From: Bacteroidota bacterium
Lineage (GTDB): Bacteria; Bacteroidota; Bacteroidia; Bacteroidales; UBA1715
Direction of reading: 5' to 3'
Assembly (NCBI GenBank): GCA_009786075.1
Contig: WQTX01000003.1
Location: forward strand, 16,308 to 80,307
DNA: 64,000 bases
The notes under the pieces were generated by a model. That model searched no databases. It saw only the letters and a program-made list of their open reading frames with translations, and was not told the DNA's origin. The position numbers were made by a program, and so were the translations under genes. Below, piece after piece: positions 1-7,459 of the stretch (position 1 is the first letter of the stretch; the number at the start of each line of letters is the position of its first letter).

Positions 1-576
1 GTGTTGGTTGTCATCCGAAATTTGCTATTGATAATAATGTTGCTTATAGTATATAGACAATCAGGCACTTATCAATATTGTTTTACTCTGTGGATTACAG
101 TGGTAATTATTTGTGTAATAAGTATATCCTCATTTTTTATGGGTTATAATTATTATCCGCCTTTCGTTTCATTAAATAATGATGTCGATAGCAACTACGA
201 AGGCAAAATACTTTCCGAAACACCGTTAAGCAACTTTATTACGACTTCCAAAGATTCCACTTATTTGTTGTTTATATTTTCTTACATTTGTCCGCATTGC
301 CTCAATTCCATTGAGAATTTGAAACAATATGAAAATGCAAAAGTTGTAGATAGAGTTATTGGTTTAGTGGCGCAAGATTCTGTATATGAAGTAATTTTTA
401 AACAAAACTTTCAAGTTGAATTTCCTATCAAGCATTATGACCATCAAACTATTTCATCAATAGCAAAAGGTTTGCCTACAACTTATTACATAAAAAACAA
501 TGTTATAAAAAAAGAAATAATAGGTGAATTGCCTTGTGTTTATAACTTTACGAGGTTATACTATAATAATGAATAA
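1..576 (+). CDS. Membrane-anchored thioredoxin-like protein, 5'-truncated
   Basis: The reading frame is open to the window edge, so the true start lies upstream. About 40 hydrophobic residues (at least one membrane segment) are followed by a thioredoxin-like domain. A CPHC motif (around residue 97) resembles the redox-active CxxC of DsbA/TlpA proteins, and 'GLPTTY' fits the cis-proline loop of the thioredoxin fold. The layout is consistent with the end of a DoxX/MauE-type membrane domain fused to a thioredoxin, probably acting in the periplasm, but the missing N-terminus prevents a firm family call. Confidence 0.6.
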   Translation: MLVVIRNLLLIIMLLIVYRQSGTYQYCFTLWITVVIICVISISSFFMGYNYYPPFVSLNNDVDSNYEGKILSETPLSNFITTSKDSTYLLFIFSYICPHCLNSIENLKQYENAKVVDRVIGLVAQDSVYEVIFKQNFQVEFPIKHYDHQTISSIAKGLPTTYYIKNNVIKKEIIGELPCVYNFTRLYYNNE

Positions 577-693
577 TTGTCTAATTAAAAAAATGATATT
601 GTTATTGAACGGCAAAGAAAAAACTTTGCCGTTTTTTTTAATTGATAAAACGTGTAAGAAATTTTTATATCTTTGTGAAAAATTATACACAAT

Positions 694-1015
694 ATGTGGT
701 CTGATTGGAAAGAGAATGTCAAGCCGAATGCGCAAATTCCTCGAAAACTCCTTTGGGACGTTGATTGGAACAATTTCGATGTGCAAAAAAACAAAAAAAA
801 TGGTTGTGCAGCGGGTAATTGAATATGGTTTGCCCGAAGATTATAACACAATGTTTAATTTGTATGGCGGCGTTTCGGGAGTTCGGAAAATTGTTAAAGA
901 AATTCCGTATTTCCGCTACCCTCAAGATATTTCCTTTATTTGCATGGCTTTTAATTTAAAAAAAGAAGATTTAGAATGTTACAAACGCAAACAGTTGAGA
1001 AAACAAGGTTTTTGA
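694..1015 (+). pseudogene. DUF6922-family gene split by a frameshift
   Basis: From the ATG at 694 one frame encodes 'IPRKLLWDVDWNNFDVQKNKK' in part, then runs off into a quick stop. The +1 frame from about 800 continues with 'VVQRVIEYGLPEDYNTM', giving together the typical DUF6922 pattern (I-P-x-LLWDxD followed by a basic helical domain) of about 107 residues. The switch falls at an eight-A run (793-800) just after a seven-A run. The ORF track line from 524 uses the wrong upstream frame. It is either a decayed gene, a homopolymer sequencing error or a slippage switch. Function of the family is unknown; members are small and often near mobile or defence genes. Confidence 0.6.
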
Positions 1016-1082
1016 AACCGCACCCTGTTGATTTACCCTAATTCCTCGTTTCCTAATACCTATTCCCTAACCCCTAATTTAT

Positions 1083-2642
1083 ATGAAAAAAACCACAATC
1101 CTCTGGGCAGACGACGAAATTGAACTGCTCAAACCGCATATTTTATTTTTAGAAGCAAAAGGCTACGAAGTAATAGCCGTAAATAGCGGCACCGATGCCG
1201 TTGAAAAATGCAATGACCCCAATATTGACATTGTGTTTTTAGACGAGCAAATGCCCGGAATTACGGGTTTGGAGGCGTTGGCGCAAATAAAACGCATTAA
1301 CCCCAACGTGCCGGTGATAATGATTACCAAAAGCGAAGCCGAAGATATTATGGAGGCGGCAATTGGTTCGCAAATCAGCGATTATTTGATAAAACCGGTT
1401 AATCCGAATCAGATTTTGCTTTCAATTAAAAAAAATCTTGACCAAAAAAATATTATCACGCAACAAACCACGCAGAATTACCAAGCGGAATTTTCGCAAT
1501 TGGGAATGAAAATTTCGAGTGCCGACACATGGCAAGATTGGATTGCGGTGCACAAAGAACTCACACATTGGGAAACCAAACTTTCGCAATCGAAAGACCG
1601 CGCAATGAATTCGGTGTTTGTGATGCAGAAAAATGATGCCGATGTGCAATTTGCAAAATTTATAAAACGAAATTACATTGATTGGCTCGACCGCAACAAC
1701 GACGATAAACCGATACTTTCGCCAAATGTGTTCAAAGAAAAAGTGTTCCCAAACATAAAAAAAGGCAAACAAACCTTACTGTTGGTAATTGATAATTTGC
1801 GTTACGACCATTGGTGCAACCTGCGTCCACTGCTGAGCGAATATTATAACATACAGGACGATGCGCAGTATTACAGCATTTTGCCCACCTGCACACAATA
1901 TGCCCGCAACTCGCTATTTGCCGGACTTATGCCTTTGGACATCGAAAAAATTTACCCCGAATTGTGGCGCAACGACGATGATGAAGACGAACTTAAAAAT
2001 CAATACGAAGAAGAATTGCTTGCGGCACAACTCAAACGATTGGGCTATACCGACAAATTTTTCTTTGAAAAAATCACCAGCATCAACCCCGGACGGCGAG
2101 TAACCGATAAATTGCAGGCAATTCAGCAACATCAATTTTCGGTTATTGTCTATAATTTTGTGGACACACTTTCGCACGCGCGCACCGAAATGGACATGAT
2201 AAAAGAACTTGCTGCCGACGAAGCTGCTTACCGTTCGCTTACCTATTCGTGGTTTACGCACTCCACGCTTTTTGAGCTTTTGCAGGAACTTTCGCAAAAA
2301 AATATCGACATAATCATTACCACCGACCACGGTTCGGTACGTGTGCAAAATCCTATAAAAGTGCTTGCCGACAAAACGGTAACATCGAATTTGCGTTACA
2401 AGCAAGGTAAAGCCCTGTCGTACAACCCCAAAGAAGTGTTTGAAATCAAAAAACCGCACACGGCGCATTTACCAATGGTCAATTTGAGTTCAACCTATAT
2501 TTTTGCCACCAATCAAGATTTCTTTGCCTACCCGAATAATTTCAATTATTATGCAAAATATTATCGTGATAGTTTTCAGCATGGCGGTGTATCGTTGGAC
2601 GAAATAATTATTCCTTGTGTGCATTTGCAGCCTAAAAAATAA
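1083..2642 (+). CDS. porX: PorX-type response regulator with PglZ domain (T9SS regulator)
   Basis: A 519-residue protein. Residues 1-120 form a CheY-like receiver with acidic pair D10/D11, phospho-acceptor D54 ('FLDEQMPG'), and 'LIKPV' lysine. Residues of about 200-510 match the PglZ/alkaline phosphatase-superfamily domain, with metal-binding style motifs 'VIDNLRYDHW', 'LPTCTQYARNS' and 'TTDHGSV'. In Porphyromonas and Flavobacterium PorX pairs with PorY and controls type IX secretion; structural work shows a zinc-dependent phosphodiesterase PglZ domain. No porY is visible here. The downstream tsaE starts 4 nt after the stop, so the two are probably one operon. The upstream 65 bp is a TTAGG-like low-complexity repeat, with no clear promoter. 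Confidence 0.9.
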   Translation: MKKTTILWADDEIELLKPHILFLEAKGYEVIAVNSGTDAVEKCNDPNIDIVFLDEQMPGITGLEALAQIKRINPNVPVIMITKSEAEDIMEAAIGSQISDYLIKPVNPNQILLSIKKNLDQKNIITQQTTQNYQAEFSQLGMKISSADTWQDWIAVHKELTHWETKLSQSKDRAMNSVFVMQKNDADVQFAKFIKRNYIDWLDRNNDDKPILSPNVFKEKVFPNIKKGKQTLLLVIDNLRYDHWCNLRPLLSEYYNIQDDAQYYSILPTCTQYARNSLFAGLMPLDIEKIYPELWRNDDDEDELKNQYEEELLAAQLKRLGYTDKFFFEKITSINPGRRVTDKLQAIQQHQFSVIVYNFVDTLSHARTEMDMIKELAADEAAYRSLTYSWFTHSTLFELLQELSQKNIDIIITTDHGSVRVQNPIKVLADKTVTSNLRYKQGKALSYNPKEVFEIKKPHTAHLPMVNLSSTYIFATNQDFFAYPNNFNYYAKYYRDSFQHGGVSLDEIIIPCVHLQPKK

Positions 2643-2646
2643 TTCC

Positions 2647-3060
2647 ATGCCCAGCATTTGCATATTATCATTGGACGAAATTCAAAAAAGTGCCAAAGAA
2701 TTTCTAAAACTCATTGGCACTCATAAAATTATAGCATTCAACGGACAAATGGCTACCGGAAAAACTACGTTTATAAAAGCGCTATGCACACAACTTGGCG
2801 TACAGGAAAGCACCACAAGTCCAACATTTGCGTTGGTAAACGAATACGAAACCGCTCAAAACGAAATCATTTACCACTTTGATTTATATCGTATAGAACA
2901 ACTCGAAGAATTGCTCGACATAGGTTTTGAAGATTACGTTTACAGCAATAATTTTTGTTTTATAGAATGGGCAGAAATTGCACGACCATTGTTGCCGGAC
3001 GATACGCTTTGGGTAACTTTGAGTATTGACGAAAATAGACAGCGGAAATTGGAGTTTTAA
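2647..3060 (+). CDS. tsaE: tRNA threonylcarbamoyladenosine biosynthesis ATPase TsaE
   Basis: The P-loop 'GQMATGKTT' near residue 35, the switch-like 'TTSPTFALVNEY' and 'HFDLYRI' and 'FIEWAE' are TsaE hallmarks. TsaE works with TsaB and TsaD to install t6A37 on ANN-decoding tRNAs. I prefer the ATG at 2647 over the track start at 2617, because it follows the porX stop by 4 nt and gives the usual ~137-residue protein. The stop codon lies inside the target-site duplication of the adjacent MITE-like element, so the insertion just spared the reading frame. Confidence 0.9.
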   Translation: MPSICILSLDEIQKSAKEFLKLIGTHKIIAFNGQMATGKTTFIKALCTQLGVQESTTSPTFALVNEYETAQNEIIYHFDLYRIEQLEELLDIGFEDYVYSNNFCFIEWAEIARPLLPDDTLWVTLSIDENRQRKLEF

Positions 3061-3063
3061 TAA

Positions 3064-3236
3064 CAATGTCGTTTAGTTAAGGAATTTTTAAACCTTCGTG
3101 TCTTCGTGCCTTTCTGTCTTCGTGTTTATTTTTTGCGCGCAAGCGCGTTTTAGTAAACACGAAGGCACGAAGACAGAAAGACACGAAGAAAATTTATTAT
3201 CAATTCTTGATTCATATTCTTAACTAAACGACATTG
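3064..3236. mobile_element. MITE-like element, copy 1 (173 bp)
   Basis: The ends are perfect 18-bp inverted repeats, CAATGTCGTTTAGTTAAG. The element is flanked by a 10-bp direct repeat GTTTTAATAA (3054-3063 and 3237-3246), as expected of a target-site duplication. The interior is itself a long hairpin built of 'CTTCGTGTCTTCGTG'-like sequence on both arms around a GCGCGCAAGCGCG loop. It has no ORF. A second copy lies at 59825-59957. TSDs of this length are known for IS4-family transposases, but no transposase is in the window, so the source is unknown. Confidence 0.8.
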
Positions 3237-3282
3237 GTTTTAATAATTTATAATTTACAATTAATAATTTATAATTAATTCG

Positions 3283-3290
3283 TACTTTTG
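3283..3290 (+). promoter_or_regulatory. Predicted promoter -7 element for rpiB
   Basis: TACTTTTG matches the Bacteroidota -7 consensus TAnnTTTG, 23 nt before the rpiB ATG. No good TTTG -33 element is seen upstream. Confidence 0.5.
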
Positions 3291-3313
3291 CGCAAAATCA
3301 ATTGAAAATAAAA

Positions 3314-3745
3314 ATGGAACGTCCGAAAATTGCAGTAGCAGCCGACCACGCAGGTTTTTATATGAAAGAACTTGTTTTCAAGTATTTAATTAAAGAAGGA
3401 TATGATGTAAAAGATTTTGGCGCATATTCCGACGACGCGGTTGATTATCCCGATTTTGCCCATGCGCTTGCTTTTGCGGTTAATAATCATGAATACGACT
3501 ATGGTTTTTTATTTTGCGGCTCGGGCAATGGTGTGAATATGGTTGCCAACAAACACAAAAATGTGCGTTCGGCTTTGTGTTGGGAAACTGAAATTGCCGG
3601 ATTAGCGCGAGCGCACAACAATGCCAATGTCTGTGCCATTCCCGCTCGGTTTATCAGTGCTAACGAAACATTGAACGTTGTAACAGCATTTTTGAACACC
3701 CAATTTGAAGGTGGACGGCATGAGCAACGGGTGGCGAAAATCTAA
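3314..3745 (+). CDS. rpiB: Ribose-5-phosphate isomerase B
   Basis: The N-terminal 'IAVAADHAGF' and the 'CGSGNGVNMVANK' anion-hole/catalytic-loop motif with 'ARAHNNANV' identify the RpiB/LacAB family, which interconverts ribose-5-P and ribulose-5-P in the pentose phosphate pathway. In this copy the catalytic loop has 'FLFCGSGNGV', with the Cys base of RpiB present. The protein has the usual ~143 residues. The track start at 3302 is a TTG; the ATG at 3314 gives the natural N-terminus. The gene has its own predicted promoter after the MITE-like element. Confidence 0.92.
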   Translation: MERPKIAVAADHAGFYMKELVFKYLIKEGYDVKDFGAYSDDAVDYPDFAHALAFAVNNHEYDYGFLFCGSGNGVNMVANKHKNVRSALCWETEIAGLARAHNNANVCAIPARFISANETLNVVTAFLNTQFEGGRHEQRVAKI

Positions 3746-3753
3746 TAATATAA

Positions 3754-3875
3754 TTGCTGGATTGCTTCGTTCCTCGCAATGACGCCCGAATAAAACGTCA
3801 TTCCTGCGAAGGCAGGAATCCCCTCAAAAAAGCAACACTAACCAATGGGAGATTCCTGCCTTCGCAGGAATGACG
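3754..3875. repeat. Palindromic repeats between rpiB and lutB
   Basis: Two adjacent dispersed-repeat types. At 3761-3780 is ATTGCTTCGTTCCTCGCAAT, a short hairpin. At 3796-3820 and 3851-3875 are perfect 25-bp inverted arms beginning CGTCATTCCTGCGAAGGCAG. The same arms occur inside the GT4 gene at 11465-11568. It could form a transcription-terminating hairpin, although no T-run follows. Confidence 0.8.
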
Positions 3876-3908
3876 GAAAAGGTAAATGTACAATAAATAC
3901 TTCCAAAT

Positions 3909-5273
3909 ATGTCCAATAAATCACAATTCCAAAAAGCCGCCGAAGCAATAGCGTTCAACGAAAATCATCGCAAAACTATTCGTTTCAATATGGGTAAATA
4001 TTATGCTGCGGTGAATGCAGGAAAGGCGCGTTACAAAGATTTGGAAGCCGCTCGCAGCAAAGCTGCCGATATAAAACGCCATACGTTGGAAAATTTGGCA
4101 GATTATTTACAAGAATTTGAGAAAAATTTTACAAATAATGGCGGCGAAGTACTGTGGGCTCGCACTGCCGACGATGCTATTCAATTTATTTCAAAAATTT
4201 TGCAAGACCACGGTGTAAAATCAATTGTAAAAAGCAAGTCGATGACCACCGAAGAAATTGAATTGAACCACGAATTGGAAAAAATCGGCATTGCGTCGGT
4301 GGAAACCGATTTGGGCGAATATATAGTGCAGCTTGCGGGCGAAAAACCCTATCATATTGTAACGCCGGCTATGCACAAATCCAAACAAGATGTGGCGGAT
4401 TTGTTCCACAAACATTTTAATTTTCCGTTAGACAGCACCGCCGAAGAAATGACGGCGCTTGCACGTGAAAAATTGCGTGAACAATATTTGTCTGCCGGTG
4501 CCGGAATTACCGGCGCAAATTTTGTAATTGCCAACAAAGGCGCAATTTGCGTTACCGAAAACGAAGGCAATGCAATTATGTCAACAGCTTTTCCCGATAT
4601 TCACATTGCCATTGCCGGCATTGAAAAAGTAATTCCTTCGATGCAGGATTTGGCGTTGTTCTGGCCTCATTTGGCACAGCAGGGCACAGGGCAAGCAATT
4701 TCCTCGTACAGTTCCATGTTTAGCGCAGCGCAAAAAGCCGGCGAAACGCACGGGCCGAAAAAAATGTATGTGATTTTGCTCGACAACGGACGCACGCAAT
4801 TATACAAAAAAGAAAAGTTCAACCTTGCGCTTTCGTGCATTCGCTGCGGAGCGTGTTTGAACGCCTGCCCGATTTACAAAAACATTGGCGGTTATACCTA
4901 TAATACTACTTATCAGGGACCAATCGGCACGGTTATTACGCCGCATTTGAAAGATTTTAAATCCTATGTCCATTTGAGTTCGGCGTGTTCGCTGTGCGGT
5001 GGTTGCACTTCGGTGTGTCCGCAACGAGTGCCGCTACACGAATTGATACTTGAAAACCGCAAATTAGCTGTTGCTCAAAAACTTACACCGACTGTTGAAA
5101 ATGTTGCAATGAAAGGTTTTGAGTTCATAACTTCGAAAGCACGAAGAATGGATTGTGTGGGCGGAACAATGAAAAATACTGCTATTTCTTTATTTGCAAA
5201 AAATGCTTGGGGCAAAAAACGTTCGATGCCGAAGTTTGCAAAACTTTCGTTTCGCAAGCTGAATAGAAAATAA
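3909..5273 (+). CDS. lutB: LutB-type lactate utilization iron-sulfur protein
   Basis: 454 residues. The N-terminal two thirds is a LUD domain ('GAGITGANFVIANKGAICVTENEGN' region in part) and residues ~308-375 carry two 4Fe-4S motifs, 'CIRCGACLNACP' and 'CSLCGGCTSVCP'. In Bacillus LutABC oxidises L-lactate in the cytoplasm, with LutB as the electron-carrying component. LutA and LutC are normally adjacent but are not found here, so lutB is either an orphan or its partners lie elsewhere. It ends convergent with the lytic transglycosylase gene, separated by a palindrome. Confidence 0.88.
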   Translation: MSNKSQFQKAAEAIAFNENHRKTIRFNMGKYYAAVNAGKARYKDLEAARSKAADIKRHTLENLADYLQEFEKNFTNNGGEVLWARTADDAIQFISKILQDHGVKSIVKSKSMTTEEIELNHELEKIGIASVETDLGEYIVQLAGEKPYHIVTPAMHKSKQDVADLFHKHFNFPLDSTAEEMTALAREKLREQYLSAGAGITGANFVIANKGAICVTENEGNAIMSTAFPDIHIAIAGIEKVIPSMQDLALFWPHLAQQGTGQAISSYSSMFSAAQKAGETHGPKKMYVILLDNGRTQLYKKEKFNLALSCIRCGACLNACPIYKNIGGYTYNTTYQGPIGTVITPHLKDFKSYVHLSSACSLCGGCTSVCPQRVPLHELILENRKLAVAQKLTPTVENVAMKGFEFITSKARRMDCVGGTMKNTAISLFAKNAWGKKRSMPKFAKLSFRKLNRK

Positions 5274-5287
5274 TACTTTTCCCCCTT

Positions 5288-5320
5288 AACTTTTCCAAAG
5301 TTTAGAACTTTGGAAAAGTT
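5288..5320. repeat. AACTTTTCC palindrome, copy 1 (likely bidirectional terminator)
   Basis: A perfect 15-bp stem AACTTTTCCAAAGTT with a 3-nt loop, followed by a T-rich stretch, between two convergent genes. The same stem occurs at 30640-30672 and 44106-44138. Confidence 0.75.
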
Positions 5321-5362
5321 TATTTGCCGGAAAAAGTTTATTTGCCGATAAAAATTATCCCG

Positions 5363-6280
5363 TTACCGTAATTTTCTATTCTTATTGCTAATCAACGTTA
5401 TATGATATTCCGTTTTGTTCGGATTTGGCAAATGTTTATCGCGCAACCAAGGGTTTAACGTTTTAAGCATTTTATAATTTGAACCTTGACTGCGGGCAAA
5501 TTCTGCTAAATTAGTTATTGTGCTGTCAACTTTTACAATTTTTGTAGGAATTGTTGGGAACGGTTTTATGTTGTGATAGCCGTAAAGTTCTGGGTTTTCC
5601 ATAATCAATTTCAGCGCAATAATGCGAAACACGTAACGAGCTGTTTCGGAATTGGTATATAAATCGTAATAACTTTCAATTCCTTGAAAATTAACTTGTG
5701 TTTTTAATTCTGATACGCCAATATTGTACGATGCCGCCACCATAGTCCACGAATTGAAGGTTTTACGGGCGTTGTGCAAATATTTACACGCTGCTTCGGT
5801 CGATTTAATTAAATGGTAGCGTTCGTCTATCTGGTCATTTACGGTTAAACCGTATTGTTTGCCGGTCCCCTCCAAAAATTGCCAAAATCCGGCAGCTCCT
5901 TTGGGCGAAATCACAATGCGCAAACCGCTTTCAGCTAAAGCTAAATATTTGAAATCGGCAGGAATTTTGTTTGCTGCGAGTATGCTGTCGATAGTAGGAA
6001 AATAGCGGTGGCAATATTTTAAAAATTGCAAAGTTTGCGATTGCCAAAAAACGTTTACCAAAAGTTCACGTTCCAAACCTTCGACTACATCGAAATAATC
6101 AAGCGGCACTTTTTCGCCGAAAATTGTAACTTCATCGGGAATGGGCATATTGACCGGAAGAACAAGAGAATCAAAATTTTGCATTTGCTGCTCGGAATGA
6201 GAAGTAGAGGTAAAAGCAGCAAGTAAAATAAATGCTATGCTGCTAATTGCCAACGAAATAAAAAGTATTTTTTTTCTCAC
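5363..6280 (-). CDS. Lytic transglycosylase (SLT domain)
   Basis: An N-terminal signal anchor (about residues 4-24) is followed by an SLT/MltD-like domain: catalytic Glu in 'LALAESGLR', then 'GAAGFWQFLEGTGKQYGL', 'DERYHLIKSTEAACKYL' and 'AASYNIG'. These enzymes cleave the MurNAc-GlcNAc bond of peptidoglycan to give 1,6-anhydroMurNAc. The C-terminal ~40 residues lack a clear LysM domain. It starts with GTG and overlaps the upstream gene by 4 nt (GTGA), so it is translationally coupled to the WecA-like gene and may open the wall for polysaccharide export. Confidence 0.85.
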   Translation of the reverse strand: MRKKILFISLAISSIAFILLAAFTSTSHSEQQMQNFDSLVLPVNMPIPDEVTIFGEKVPLDYFDVVEGLERELLVNVFWQSQTLQFLKYCHRYFPTIDSILAANKIPADFKYLALAESGLRIVISPKGAAGFWQFLEGTGKQYGLTVNDQIDERYHLIKSTEAACKYLHNARKTFNSWTMVAASYNIGVSELKTQVNFQGIESYYDLYTNSETARYVFRIIALKLIMENPELYGYHNIKPFPTIPTKIVKVDSTITNLAEFARSQGSNYKMLKTLNPWLRDKHLPNPNKTEYHITLISNKNRKLR

Positions 6281-7338
6281 GATTGTATTTTTTTAAGTTT
6301 ATGTTTTTTCACTAAACGTGAAATTGAGAAAAGTATTGCAAACATGCTTATTTCGCCAATTGCAAGCCGAATAAAAAAATTACTTTCGGGTTGTGCCACA
6401 ATTCCGTATATGGCAAGAAAACAACCGATACTTGTGAGAACAATAAAAAATACCGCTGTCCATCGTTCCGAAAAACCGCAATATACAAAGTTGTGTGTAG
6501 TGTGGTTGGTGTCGCCGGTAAAAGGTGATTTGCGAGCAGCTATGCGATTGATAAATACCGTAGTAGTGTCGCACAAAGGCATAATAAACACTGCACCAAT
6601 AAGTACAACTTCACGATAATTGAAACCAACAAAAGAGCCGCTGTAATTCCATATATATTGTATGCTGAAAATAGCGAGAATAATCCCTAGAAACTGACTG
6701 CCACTATCGCCCATATATATTTTCGATGGATGCCAATTCCAAAATAAATATGCTACAAGGCTTGCCACCACTGCCAATAAAATCGTAGTATCAATTATAT
6801 TGCCGCTTACAAAAGCCAAAAACGCCATTGCCAAACAAATAATTGCCGACACCGACCCCGAAATCGCGTCCATATTGTCGAGCATATTGATAGAATTCAT
6901 AATACCCACTACCCAGAAGAACGTGAGTGCGTAGTTTATAAAAATATTGTCGGACGTTTGAATGTGCATATTGCTTATAATGAGAATGATAGCACACAAA
7001 CATTGAAATAAAAATTTGTGGAAAGGACTCGTGTTGCGAATATCATCGAAAAGTCCGGCAAAAAATGCAATGGTTGAACACAGAAAAAGAACGAGAAACG
7101 ATGTAGTAAAGCAACTTTCCTTGAAAATACAACACGTAAACACAAGCGAAAATAAAAAAATAATATAAAAAATCACGCCGCCAAAAATTGGTTTCGTTTG
7201 ACTTGCCCAGCGTTCGGCATTATAATTTTTCTTTTTCAAAAACGAGAAAATTTTGTTTCTCAAAAGTAAACTGTAACCGGCGCAACTCAAACTGAGTGAG
7301 GCTATAAAAAATATGGGGAAGAGTAGATAGTAGTTCAT
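6277..7338 (-). CDS. WecA/TagO-like undecaprenyl-phosphate sugar-1-phosphate transferase
   Basis: A polytopic protein of 353 residues in the MraY/WecA family. Visible motifs: 'FGGVIFY', 'GLFDDIRNTSPFHKFLFQ' (DD pair), 'NSINMLDNMDAISG' (NxxNxxDxxD-like), 'IYMGDSGSQFLG' and the loop-5 histidines 'DTNHTTHNFVYCG'. It would load a HexNAc-1-phosphate on the lipid carrier at the inner membrane to initiate polysaccharide synthesis. The neighbours (Wzc, Wza, GT4) support this. The exact sugar cannot be told. Confidence 0.88.
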   Translation of the reverse strand: MNYYLLFPIFFIASLSLSCAGYSLLLRNKIFSFLKKKNYNAERWASQTKPIFGGVIFYIIFLFSLVFTCCIFKESCFTTSFLVLFLCSTIAFFAGLFDDIRNTSPFHKFLFQCLCAIILIISNMHIQTSDNIFINYALTFFWVVGIMNSINMLDNMDAISGSVSAIICLAMAFLAFVSGNIIDTTILLAVVASLVAYLFWNWHPSKIYMGDSGSQFLGIILAIFSIQYIWNYSGSFVGFNYREVVLIGAVFIMPLCDTTTVFINRIAARKSPFTGDTNHTTHNFVYCGFSERWTAVFFIVLTSIGCFLAIYGIVAQPESNFFIRLAIGEISMFAILFSISRLVKKHKLKKIQS

Positions 7339-7344
7339 GTGTTA

Positions 7345-7455
7345 GGGATTTACGCTAATGTGCCAATGTGATAATATGCCAATTTGCCAATTTGTTAATG
7401 AATAAATGTGTTAATTATTTTATTGTCGAATTGGCACATTGTTATATTGGCACAT
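7345..7455. repeat. GCCAAT-type palindromic low-complexity repeat
   Basis: Repeats of 'TGCCAATNTG' on one side and the complement 'ATTGGCACATT' on the other, around an AT-rich loop, fill the gap between the wzc-like and wecA-like genes. Related repeats occur at 26425-26507 and 51738-51872. Confidence 0.65.
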
Positions 7456-7459
7456 TAAT

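Noticed and set aside
524-693. N-terminal part of the 524-1015 ORF
   Set aside because: It overlaps the thioredoxin-like gene end and has no similarity to DUF6922; the true coding part starts in another frame at 694.
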